Part shown: one piece after another, positions 9,193 to 20,666 of the stretch | Numbering within the stretch: the first letter of the stretch is position 1 | Layout of the letters: each line of letters opens with the position of its first letter | Source: Paragorgia papillata | Taxonomy: Eukaryota > Cnidaria > Anthozoa > Scleralcyonacea > Coralliidae | Length of the DNA stretch: 64,000 nucleotides | NCBI GenBank assembly: GCA_035771165.1 | Contig: JAWNZC010000469.1 | Coordinates: 1,328,001-1,392,000 of the forward strand | Direction of reading: 5' to 3' | Translations under genes and position numbers: made by a program | Notes under the pieces: generated by a model | Told to the model about the DNA's origin: nothing | The model's database searches: none | The model's input: the letters and a program-made list of their open reading frames with translations, nothing else

Positions 9193-9388
9193 GGAGGCAA
9201 ATGGAACGCCTGTCAAAATGCTATTTCTAAAAGCGTACAAACCAAATGATTGACGTTTACTTCCCGGGCCGTGAATAAAAACATGCATTATTATGACGTT
9301 GACAAAACTCGCACTGTAGGCCCCACCTAAAAGGTGAAACCTGTGGTTATTTTCCTATTGTCCACCTTTTATCCCTCAATGTACCTAC

Positions 9389-9592
9389 CTTTCGTACAGC
9401 AATGGAATCGTGAGGATTTGATGTGATCGCAATTTCTACTCTATTTCCCTGAGTCCCTCCAACTGTTCTCGTACTGTGTTGGCTAAAGTTCTCATAACAC
9501 CATTGAGTGGAGTAATTCGTCTCTGCCCACTGTTCGTAAACATTGAGCAAGGTAAGATGGTCGCCTCCTAGCTGGTCGGAAGAAGTTCTTTC
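9389..9592 (-). pseudogene. DHX16: DHX16 exon, damaged copy
   Basis: Recognisable as the same exon as 33,575-33,795 ([21 protein letters not shown], then SIAVRK and a GTAGGT donor). It has a deletion that removes the conserved RSMKRARDVREQLEG segment and a small insertion near the start. It sits at the edge of the CCACCA microsatellite. Confidence 0.8.
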
Positions 9593-9595
9593 TTA

Positions 9596-9660
9596 CCACA
9601 GCACTATTACAACCACCACCATACCACCACTATTACCACCACTATTACCATCATCGTCAT
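9596..9660. repeat. short CCACCACTATTA microsatellite
   Basis: About five units. The same position in the duplicate module is expanded to about 2.07 kb (33,800-35,872). Confidence 0.9.
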
Positions 9661-10904
9661 TTATTGACATACTTTTATTGGTATACTGAATTTTGTAATG
9701 TTATTTAATCAAAAACTCTATTTAATATACAATTAAGAACTACCCTAAGCTAAAATTTAATTATTTACAAGAGTGACAATGCTTGCACAGTTCATGATTT
9801 AATATTCCTATAAGTAATTGTTGTTTTCTAATATTAATCATCACTAAGGAATATTGACAATAATCATGTGAGTAAATGTTTTTCAAATTACTATATAGCT
9901 AATCATATTAAAAATTATCATTCTGTATTTCTGAACTTCTTAAGAAGTTATTGCACTCCTGTCATTGCATATTTATCAGCGTTTGTTAATCAGTAAATAT
10001 TAAAATATTATTTTGATTTAAGAAAGACCTTTATAATAAAGCCTTAATTTCCAAGGCACTTGGCCACTGAACTTCTTTCTCAGGTTGTTTCTTCAATGTA
10101 TGTTGTTAATTGCATGTTACTTTTTTGCTTTACACTGCTAAATAACTAAGTATGTTTAAGTAGTAACAGTTGATATTTTACTTTAAAGATTAAGTAAAAC
10201 ACAACAAAATCTACCTAACTTTTGAAGTTGAAAGAAACATAAACGTGTTTAAAAATAAGCCGTTAAAATATTGTTTTTCAACTTCGTAAAAACATATAAC
10301 AAACTGCGAGAAATGCCTCTTAACAGACTTCAGTTAAAATCAAATAATTTTCCAAAAGGCTTCTGGAGGAATCGCGTTTTCCGTTCGCGATATTTTACAA
10401 TTGGTGCTCTCCTTTTGAAATTTCTAGATCCGCTCCTAAGAGCTTTAGTTTGTGATGTTTTCTGTGTGCTGTTGCACTGCTTTAAATTTTTGTTAAACTT
10501 TCTTTTTCTTTTCTTTTTGTTTTGTTTTTCTTTACTCTGTAAGAGTTAGAACTGGGATTATATAGAGTAAGGGTTATAAGACAACGTTTTAGGGTTGGTT
10601 GGGATAGGATTTTGTTCAACGACATGACCTAGGTTCTTTATAAGCGTAAACAATTGAGTGCTGCGTACGTAATGTTTTGGATAATAGTAAAGTGAAAAGG
10701 TAGCAAACTGCCGAGATTTCAGAAACGAAATACTGACGTTTCGAGCGCAGCCCTGCATCAGAGTTTACTTAAGAAAACTGATAAAGGGTACCACTCGAAC
10801 TGACATCAGTTATTCGTTACTGTCATAAAAGGCTCTGCTCGAAACATCAGTTTTTCGTTTTTAAAATCTCGTCAGCTTGCCATCTTTTCGTTTTATTAAT
10901 CCTA

Positions 10905-11065
10905 TTTTCCAGTCATCGCAGAAACTGGCTTGCAGCTCGCAGCGAGTACTTGCATCTAATTAAAAAGAAGTCAGAGTGAAAAACAAGCACTGTGAGTTAG
11001 TTTTAATTAGATGTAAGTACTCGCATTGAGCTGCGAGTCAGTTTCTGCCATGACTGGAAAAGAGG
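10905..11065. repeat. large hairpin, arms about 60 nt
   Basis: The arm TTTTCCAGTCATCGCAGAAA... is repeated in reverse complement after about 40 bases (...TTTCTGCCATGACTGGAAAA). It is present in flank blocks 1, 2, 4 and 5. In block 3 one arm and the loop are deleted (36,885). Confidence 0.85.
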
Positions 11066-11339
11066 CTTTATAGGTTCTGCTTAGTCTGCTTCGCAGAGAT
11101 CTCTTCGGCTCCAACACAAGGAATAGCAAGTTTAGAATATAGAGGGTCTTATAGGCAATGTAGAAAACTAGAAATACAAATCGAAAATGTTTAAAAGGTT
11201 GGTGTACTGCTGACTTGAAATACTCATTAAGGAGGACTAACGTTTTTAGCGTAGGTCCTTCGTCAAAAAGAAATTTGTACTGAAATAAACGTATATACAA
11301 TATTCTTTTAAATTTCACTTTACTATTTCTTTCTCTCCA

Positions 11340-11515
<176 letters not shown>

Positions 11516-12779
11516 CTGATGAAGGATCTTCGCTCAAGACGCTTAGACCTGCTTTGTGAGTATATTTCAGCTGTATTCCTACTTTTGAAAATAATCCCCC
11601 GACTGTTTGAACAAGTAGACATCAAAATGTTGGCAATGTCGTCTATCTTGAAAATGCGTTGAATTTTATCATTTTACCATCTTGAATGATGACGTGAAAT
11701 GGCTGCATGGCTGCAAGCGAAGAGCAGCATGACTACTAGACGTGATTGTTGAAAAAGATTATATTTCGATGGCTTCAGACTGACTTTTTCTCATAATAAG
11801 AAGGATAATGACCTTTTGATTTAAAACTGATCTAAGATTAGAGAATTAGGATTAGAGGGTTAGGATTAGTATTGTCACAATGTCACTCTGAGGTCAATAA
11901 ACCAATTTCTTGCCTGGTTGTTTTCGTGTTTTATTCAACTCTTTTTCGTCGGTGGATATTTCCAGTGGGGACTAAAATCGTCTGGCGTTAGCCCAGAGTA
12001 AAATACGTAAGACTTGAGAGTCGAATGCCGCTTAGAAATAGTTAAGAGAAAGGTGTGAAAGTTAACTTTTTTCCCTCTAAAACGTTTTCCAGTGTAGATT
12101 TGTGCTTCCTTCTAGTTCCTTGCATAGCTCTAGTGTCAGTGCTGATAATTGAAAAGTTGTTTTTTTTTACATTCGCAGCGTGTCTGTATCTGCCATCCGG
12201 AGAAAAATTAGATTTACCGTAAAAAGTGGAAACTTAATCCAAATTAGAATTTCAGAACTTACTAGAACAAATATTTATTCGCTCCTGAGAACTTTGAACT
12301 AATACTTTTCAATACTAAAGAGTAACACCAGGGCTGAGGAAAGAACTAAAGAATAAAACACAAATCTACACCGCAAAATGTTTTAGAAAGGAAAGATGTA
12401 ATTTTTTATAGCTTTTTCCTATCAAGTCACGTCAAATTTCGATGTTCCAGACTTTTAGTTTTACATAAATTTTTTAAAAAACCAAAAACATTAAAACAAT
12501 CAGATCGAGCAGTCATTGACAGTCATGCTACTATTTAGTTTGACGTCATTTGACGTCATTATTCAAGATGGCGCCACTCGTGGTGAAATTAGCTTATACT
12601 CGCACATATTCTTTTTGAAAAGTAAATTATTTTTAAATTTCTTACAAGGCATTTTCAAAATAGACGAAGACGTTGACAACATTTTGATGCCAACTTGTTC
12701 AAATAGTCGGAGATGCCTTTTTGACATTTTCGATTGGATTTTGATATGAGCGTGCGTAATGTGTTATCAGCGGTATTAC

Positions 12780-15700
12780 TCAGTAAAATACTTCTATTTC
12801 AGTTGGAGTAAAGTTGTAACTTCCAGCCAGAAGAGATTGGGTTTGTGCAGAGTCAGGTTGGTATCCTGGGGGTAATTGATATGAGTAGCCAAGGTCGGAG
12901 TATGATCGTTGATTGTGATTGGAGTTATCACTGATGTAGAAATCAAAACCTCGACCAAAGGTTGGTCCGTAGTTAGGATAGCTGTAGATTGCACGTTGCT
13001 TGTCGTGAACGTCGCATTTGAATGCAGGTATGTCGTCTTTATTTTTTAACGAAAACGAAAACGAGGAGTTGGACTCTTTCCAACCTTGACCTGAAATAAA
13101 ATGTAAAACATTTACTCCATGTGTTCATCATATTTTCCTTTACTTCATCATTGACTTTAAAAAACATTTTAAGCCAAAACAAAGAAAATTTTTAAAACAG
13201 TTCTGTCATTGAATTCTCTTGAATGTACAGTTTTAGCAGAACATTATAATTTTCTACATGTTTGATATAAAATACAGAAATATAGAAAAAAAATTCAACT
13301 TCTAAAAACTAAAGTAAGGTTCATTTGTTTAAAGTGTATATTTACTACTAAATATACTAATATGCTGTAATTACAATTAAATATACTATTATAATTATTT
13401 CTTTCACTACTCTAAATTATTTTATTGTTATAGTCAAAATGGAAATACCTTCCCACTTCTTCTTCTGTAGTTTGTTGTGTATTACTGTATTTCTGTAGCC
13501 ACTACCGAAGCATGAGAGCATTTTTTGTTGAAAACTGTACATATAAATAGTATAATTTAGCTTTAAATGGCATTTATTGATAATACAATGGATATTTATC
13601 CCAAATTGATACCAAGAGATGAATATACATCAAGAATTGGTGACTTTTATCACTAGACTTTCCTCACGCTTCAGTAGCAGAGCAGAAATACAGTAATACA
13701 CAACCAACTGTGGAAGTGGGAAGTATTTTCATTTTGACTGCAAATTTAAAATTTTTTCTAAATTATCATGTGTGCATGGTCCTGATTCAAACTTGAATAC
13801 TAAACTATCAGGAAGTCGCTGCATTTTTCATTTTTAGAAACATATCAATATTTTGGCCTATGAAAATACGTTTTATGACTTTTTTAATCTTGTGCTGCAA
13901 CCTATGCTGTTAACCCATTGCTGCCTAGGATGTCTGAGGGTTCTCCTTTTGATGAGTAAAATCATCTGGTATTAGCCAGAGTGAAACAATAAAGGTGTCA
14001 TTTTGGCTGGATCAGGTATCCATTAGGTTTGATGTAAAAAGGAAATTGGATGTATTTTATTGGCAACAGAGTATAAACATATTTCATTTTTGAAAATGTA
14101 GAATACTTAACATCGGACCTCCACAGAGATATAATCTTAATCCAGGATAGCCTGGGAAGCTTGTGTATTAAGGCTTGGGTGCTTGGGATGCTTTTACCCA
14201 TGCAGCAGTCCTACAGGTGGCCACTTTTAAAAATATTTGGACAGTGACTTTTAGCATGAACAACGTCAGCAAAATATCATCTTCAAACAACAACAACAAC
14301 AACACAGGTTTTTCCTTTCTGATGTTTCTTGATTTCTGTCAGCTGTTGTTTTTTTAACTATTGTACAAGTTTTGTTACTTATTTTTGTGCAAGACATGCA
14401 GATATGATGATTGGTTTTTACAACTATGTCTGCCAAAAAAATTTCATGGCCTTGTGCACCAAAATTTAAAATTTTTTTGGATGGTCAGTAGTTGAAACCC
14501 TGGCTACATACAAAAGCCTGAAGCTTGTGTGCAGCTGTGCTGACTAATTCCATAGAAAGTGATGATAAAGATTTTCTATGACAGACTACTGTATGTGTTT
14601 TATAGTATTGTGTTGAAACATTTTTGAACACTTTTGAAGTTTAGAACATACCTGCCCAGTTCTGGTCTGTATATCCACCAAAAATATAATCCCCAACTTT
14701 CACTAAAGTCACTGTAGGTCCTTTATTGTCACAACATCTGTGAAAATCTTGTGCCCTCCATCCATCTCTACCAGCTCGATAACAAAGACGCCATTGAAAC
14801 TGATCACCCAACCACTTTTCCATTTGTTTGCCATATTCAAAATGACCATTCAAAATAATTGAGGTATTACATAATTCACAATGAACTGCTGCAGGACGAC
14901 ATGCTAGATAAGAAAGAAAATTACATATGATTAACCCATTCCTCATTCCTGCCTGAACTGGTAAATTACAGTACTAAAGGGCGGTGCCATGTTTATTGGC
15001 GTCATAAACTCTGCATCAGAAACGTCGCATTAAAAAATGTCACTTTATACTATGGACTCTGCGTGAGCGAGCGATGAACCAGCGAGCTCGCAGACACAAT
15101 CTCCGAGGCGAAGCGTTAATAAACTAAGCGTTAATAATTAGCCTTGCGTGCATACTCTACTGTTTATATTCAATGATGTAGTTTGGACGCCGCTATATAT
15201 ACTAGGCTAGCTATAGGAGCGCAGCTAACACCTAGAGAAATACCTCAGACCTTGTGAAGGTTTTATCTGGGGTTGAATCAACTACCTGTACCATCTATCT
15301 ACCTTTAGTTAATTTTTCTTTCTTTTTAGTTTTATAATCTTACCAACTTTTCCCCGAACCAGTTTATCCAAGAACGTCGTAACATCATTGTCGTTGTTTG
15401 GGGTGCTTTGATATTCAATGTTGCCATCATGAACAGGTTTCATACTCCGTGGTCGCTCTTGTTTCATTCTTTCTATATTCTCTTCAATCATCTTTTGCGA
15501 CGAAAGAATTTCTTCATCATTGCCTTTCTCAAGAAGGTTCTTGGCTAGATTAAAAGAACCTTTTACTTTATCCACGTGACGTTTCACTTCGGTTTCTTGT
15601 TCCACAAGTGGTTCGTGAGTTTCTTTGTATTTCTTGTCCACTTCATTCATCATCAGTTTGGCTTTCTCTTCCAGCTTTTGGGTAAAGATTTTTAAAACTT

Positions 15701-15902
15701 CTTGTTTCTGCCGAGTGATGTCTTTCTTTGCTTTCTTTGCATTGTCTTCCAGAGACTGTTTGGCATTTGATATCAACTCTAATGTGTCGTTGCCTTCCTT
15801 CAGACTTTTTTCTAAGATTGTACAACACGATGCTAACTTCTCCTTAATTGCTCGTGGTTCTATTTCATCAATTGGAACGGCGTCGGTTGAAGAAGTAGCC
15901 AT
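12780..15902 (-). CDS. coiled-coil-TLDc gene (RING-less TRIM-TLDc copy 1)
   Basis: Exon 1 15,344-15,902 (ATG at 15,902, donor TTG|GTAAGA), exon 2 14,652-14,903 (acceptor TTATCTAG, donor GCAG|GTATG), exon 3 12,780-13,090 (acceptor ATTTCAG, stop TGA). The phases match and total 1,122 nt, about 373 aa. Exon 1 keeps the N-terminal dozen residues and the coiled coil; RING and both B-boxes are removed by an in-frame deletion shared with copy 5. Exons 2-3 give a full TLDc domain (CYRAGRDGW, FHRCCDNKGPTVTLVKVGDY, IFGGYTDQNW, then SLKNKDDIPAFKC, YQLPPGYQP and a C-terminal FTPTEIEVFY). TLDc proteins (OXR1, NCOA7, TLDC2) bind and regulate V-ATPase and protect against oxidative stress. Without a RING, no E3 activity is expected; a decoy or scaffold role is inferred. 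If intron 1 were kept, the frame would stop at 15,309. Confidence 0.75.
13434..13740. mobile_element. MITE in TLDc intron, about 80-bp inverted repeats
   Basis: GTCAAAATGGAAATACCTTC... is repeated inverted as ...TATTTTCATTTTGAC, with the GTGTATTACTGTATTTCTGT stretch in both arms. It is present at the same place in all five copies (21,322-21,592; 39,111-39,420; 50,440-50,750; 59,955-60,262), so it predates the amplification. Confidence 0.8.
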
Positions 15903-16417
15903 TGTAGACAACGTTTTCTTCAAAAAGTGTAGTAGTTTCTTGTAAACTTAATCAGCAAGAGAAACTCGAAATCGTTTGACTTACTTCAGGTCTTGGAGAT
16001 CTTTCTTTCGGTTTCACAATAGTCAATTCTCGGTAAATGGTAATATGATTCCTTATTTCACGGTAAACTATGTAATATCCTGCTGTGATTGGTATTCCGG
16101 TGTATATTTCCATATTCTTATATAGCCTAATATTATTTCATTGGAGGAGTTCGCCCTGGCCTGCACCACATGCATACCAGTACATGCGTATTAAACAGTA
16201 CCTAGCAATGCGATTAGGTACAAAAGCTTTCTTTTTATCTTAATTTAACGTGTAAAGCAAGGCGATATAACACAAGCGGTTTTATTTACATGTGCGATTA
16301 CACTTAAAGATGCATTCAACGATGTGATTTATTCCTGCATTTCATTATGTTAAACACCGCAATATAACCGGTCTCGCGATACCTGGGGGTATTAAACGAA
16401 CGAACAAACGAATTAAA

Positions 16418-16747
16418 TCATATTATTATATAAAATAGAGTGTTTTATTGATTTTTTCCGCCACTAATAAAAGTGATAATCTCACATGTGCGATTATTTA
16501 TGATAATCGCACATGTGACGATTATCGCTGAATCAGCATTATAGTTTAATGCAATATTTGCAAGGCAATAGGACAATTTTTTTATATAATAAACAGAACA
16601 ATACATGGATGCTTGGAAATATGAAATTTATTTCTCGTGTTGAACAGGATATGTAACTCGTTCGCTTCGCTCACTCGTGAGATATCCTGATCAACACTCG
16701 AAATAAATTTCATATTTCCGCACATCCATGTATTATTCTCTATTTAC
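16418..16747. mobile_element. foldback element unique to copy 1 upstream region
   Basis: Ends AAATAGAG/CTCTATTT. Inside is a long hairpin (arms at 16,601-16,653 and 16,682-16,735, sharing GAAATATGAAATTTATTTC) and a second palindrome around CGCACATGTG. The sequence is uninterrupted at 46,100-46,115, which defines the insertion. Confidence 0.7.
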
Positions 16748-16761
16748 ATCATGGTGACATA

Positions 16762-16942
16762 TAGACCACTTTCATAATAGCAACTAATTTGAATATTCTT
16801 TTATGTGCATCTTAATAAGCCTTTCTGGCCTCGTTTGTGAGTCTGCAATTCAAAAGAATCTTTGCTTCATAACGAGGCCAGAAAGGCTCATTAATGCACA
16901 TAAAAGAATATTTAAACTGGTGGCCATTATGAAAGTGGTCTA
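16762..16942. mobile_element. palindromic TAGACC MITE, type 1
   Basis: 181 bp, nearly a perfect foldback, with ends TAGACCACTTTCATAATAG. It is the same as 46,124-46,306. The site is empty upstream of copies 2 and 3 (28,280; 43,193). Confidence 0.88.
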
Positions 16943-16975
16943 TGAAAAGTATTTTACTGTTATTATGTTTTGGAT

Positions 16976-17672
16976 AGTCATCATCGTCATACCATCATCA
17001 CAACCACTACCATCATCACAACCACTACCATCATTATCACCACCATCATCACAACCACTACCATCATCACAACCACTACCATCATCACAACCACTACCAT
17101 CACAACCACTACCATCATTATCACCACCATCATCACAACCACTACCGTCATCACAACCACTACCACCATCACAACCACTACCACCATCACAACCACTACC
17201 ATCATCACCACCACTACCACCATCACAACAACTACCATCATCACAGCCACTACCATCATCAGCCACTAGCATCATCACTACTACCATCATCACAACCAGT
17301 ACCATCATCATCACCACCTTCATCACCACTACCATCAACCACTAGCATCATCATTATCACCACCATCATCACCACTACCATCATCGCAACCACTACCATC
17401 ATTATCACCACCATCATCACCACTACCATCATCACCACCATCATCACCACTACCATCATCAATCATCACCACCACCCACCACTACTATTACCACCTCTAC
17501 CACCATACCACCTCTACCACCATACCACCTCTACCACCACCACCATTACCACAACCACTACTATTCCTACCACCACCATTATCACCACCACCACTATTCC
17601 TACCACCACCATTACCACCACCACCACTATTCTCTCCATAACCACCAGTATCATTACCATCACCGTAATTTA
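16976..17672. repeat. CATCATCACAACCACTAC microsatellite
   Basis: About 700 bp of CA[T/C]CA-type trinucleotide repeat. All six frames stay open in places; no gene. Confidence 0.95.
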
Positions 17673-17679
17673 TTGACAT

Positions 17680-20666
17680 ACATTATTGGTATACCGAATC
17701 TTGTTATTAAATCAAAAACTCTATTTAATATACAATTAAGAACTACCCTAAGCCAAAATTTAATTATTTACAAGAGTGACAATGCTTGCACAGTTCATGA
17801 TTTAATATTCCTATAAGTAATTGTTGTTTTCTAATATTTTTACAGTAAATTACAAAAAAAATGCTAGATCACTAAGGAATTTTGTCAGTAATGTGGGTAA
17901 ATGTTTTTCAAATTACTATATTGCTAATCATATTAAAAATTGTCATTCTGTATTTCTGAACTTCTACATTTTCTAATCTTGTCTTTACACTGCTAAATAG
18001 ACCTTATTCAAAAATGGCCGCCGAATTAAAATTCTTTTATATACATATAAATTAGCCCTTACGAACTCGTTTTCATGTGTTAAATTCAAAAGAATTTTTA
18101 CTTTAAAACGAGGTCATAAGGGCTAATTTATATACACATAAAAGAATTCTAATTCGGCGGCCATTTTTGAATAAGGTCTATAACTAAGTATTTTTAGCTA
18201 GTAACAGTTGATATTTTACTTTAAAGATTAATTAACTAACACAACAAAATCTACCTAACTTCTGAAGTTGAAAGTGTTTAAAAATAAGCCGTTAAAATGT
18301 TGTTTTTCAACTTCGTAAAAACATATAACAAACTGCGAGAAATGCCTCTTAACAGACTTCAGTTAAAATCAAATAATTTTCGAAAAGGCTTCTGGAGGAA
18401 TCGCGTTTTCCGTTCGCGATATTTTTGAATTGGTGCTCTCCTTTTGAAATTTCTAGATCCGCTCCTAAGAGCTTTAGTTTGTGATGTTTTCTGGGTGCTG
18501 TTGCACTGTTTTAAATTTTTGTTAAACTTTCTTTTTCTTTTCTTTTTTTTTGTTTTTCTTTACTCTGTAAGAGTTAGAACTGGGATTATATAGAGTTAGG
18601 GTTATAAGACAACGTTTTAGGGTTGGTTGGGATAAGATTTTGTTCAACGACATGACCTAGGTTCTTTATAAGCGTAAACAATTGAGTGCTGCGTACGTAG
18701 TGTTTTGGATAATAGTAAAGTGAAAAGGTAGCAAACTGCCGAGATTTCAGAAACGAAATACTGACGTTTCGAGCGCAGCCCTGCATCAGAGTTTACTTAA
18801 GAAAACTGATAAAGGGTACCACTCGAACTGACATCAGTTATTCGTTACTATCATAAAAGGCTCTGCTCCAAGCATCAGTTTTTCGTTTTTAAAATCTCGT
18901 TAGCTTGCCATCTTTTCGTTTTATTAAGCCTGTTTTCCAGTCATCGCAGAAACTGGCTTGCAGCTCGCAGCGAGTACTTGCATCTAATTAAAAAGAAGTC
19001 AGAGTGAAAAACAAGCACTGTGAGTTAGTTTTAATTAGATGTAAGTACTCGCATTGAGCTGCGAGTCAGTTTCTGCCATGAGCCATGACTGGAAAAGAGG
19101 CTTTATAGGTTCTGCTTAGTCTGCTTCGCAGAGATCTCTTCGGCTCCAACACAAGGAATAGCAAGTTTAGAATATAGAGGGCCTTACAGGCAGTGTAGAA
19201 TACTAGAAATACAAATCGAAAATGTTTAAAAGGTTGGTGTACTGCTGACTTGAAATACTCATTAAGGAGGACTAACGTTTTTAGCGTAGGTCCTTCGTCA
19301 AAAAGAAATGTGTACTGAAATAAACGTATGTACAATATTCTTTCAAATTTCACTACACTATTTCTTTTTCTCCATCCCCCCCCCCCTCCCTCTCTCTCCA
19401 TCCCCCCCTCTCTCTGATGAAGGGTCTTCGCTCAAAACGGTTAGACCTGCTTCATGAGTATTTCAGCTGTATTCCAACTTTTTAAAAGAATCCCCCGACT
19501 GTTTGAACAAGTAGACATGAAAATGTTGGCAATGTCGTCTATCTTGAAAATGCGTTGAATTTTATCATTTTACCATCTTGAATGATGACGTGAAATGGCT
19601 GCAAGCGAAGAGCAGCATGACTACTAGACGTGATTGTTGAAAAAGATTATATTTCGATGGCTTCAGACTGACTTTTTCTCATAATAAGAAGCATAATGAC
19701 CTTTTGATTTAAAACTGATCTAAGATTAGAGAATTAGGATTAGTGGGTTAGGATTAGTATTGTCACAATGTCACTGTGAGGTCAGTAAACCAATTTCTTG
19801 CCTGGTTGTTTTCGTGTTTTATTCAACTCTTTTTCGTCGGTGGATATTCCCAGTTTTGAGTAAAATCGTCTGGCGTTAGCCCAGAGTAAAATACGTAAGA
19901 CTTGAGAGTCGAATGGCGCTTAGAAATGGTTAAGAGAATTTGTGAAAGTTAACTTTCTTCCTCTAAAACGTTTTCCAGTGTAGATTTGTGCTTCCTTCTA
20001 GTTCCTTGCATAGCTCTAGTGTCAGTGCTGATAATTGAAAAGTTGTTTTTTTTTTACATTCGCAGCGTGTCTGTATCTGCCATCCTGAGAAAAATTAGAT
20101 TTACCGTAAAAAGGGCAAACTTAATCCAAATTAGAATTTCGGAACTTACTAGAACAAATATTTCTTCGCTCCTGAGAACTTTGAACTAATACTTTTCAAT
20201 ACTAAAGAGTAACACCAGGGCTGAGGAAAGAACTAAAGAATAAAACAGAAATCTACACCGCAAAATGTTTTAGAAAAGAAAGATTCAATTTTTTATAGCT
20301 TTTTCCTATCAAGTCACGTCAAATTTCGATGTTCCAGACTTTTAGTTTTAGATAAATTTTTTTAAAAGACAAAAACATTAAAACAATCCGATCTAGCAGT
20401 CATTGACAGTCATGCTACTATTTAGTTTGACGTCATTTGACGTCATTATTCAAGATGGCGCCACTCGTGGTGAAATTAGCTTATACTCGCACATAATCTT
20501 TTTGAAAAGTAAATTATTTTTAAATTTCTTACAAGGCATTTTCAAAATAGACGAAGACGTTGACAACATTTTGATGCCAACTTGTTCAAATAGTCGGAGA
20601 TGACTTTTTGACATTTTCGGTTGGATTTTGATATGAGCGTGCGTAATGTGTTATCAGCGGTATTAC
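17680..20666 (-). repeat. 3' flank block of TRIM-TLDc gene, copy 2
   Basis: Same block as 9,661-12,779, with a palindromic MITE at 17,998-18,180 and a short poly-C run (19,376). It shares small indels with block 5 (for example the GTAATTTACTGTAAAAATATTAG segment at 17,836 and 63,556). Confidence 0.8.
17998..18180. mobile_element. palindromic TAGACC MITE, type 2
   Basis: 183 bp, both halves complementary, ends TAGACCTTATTCAAAAATGG. The undisturbed target CTGCTAAATAACTAAG is visible at 10,137 and 36,180, giving the exact insertion point. Confidence 0.92.
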
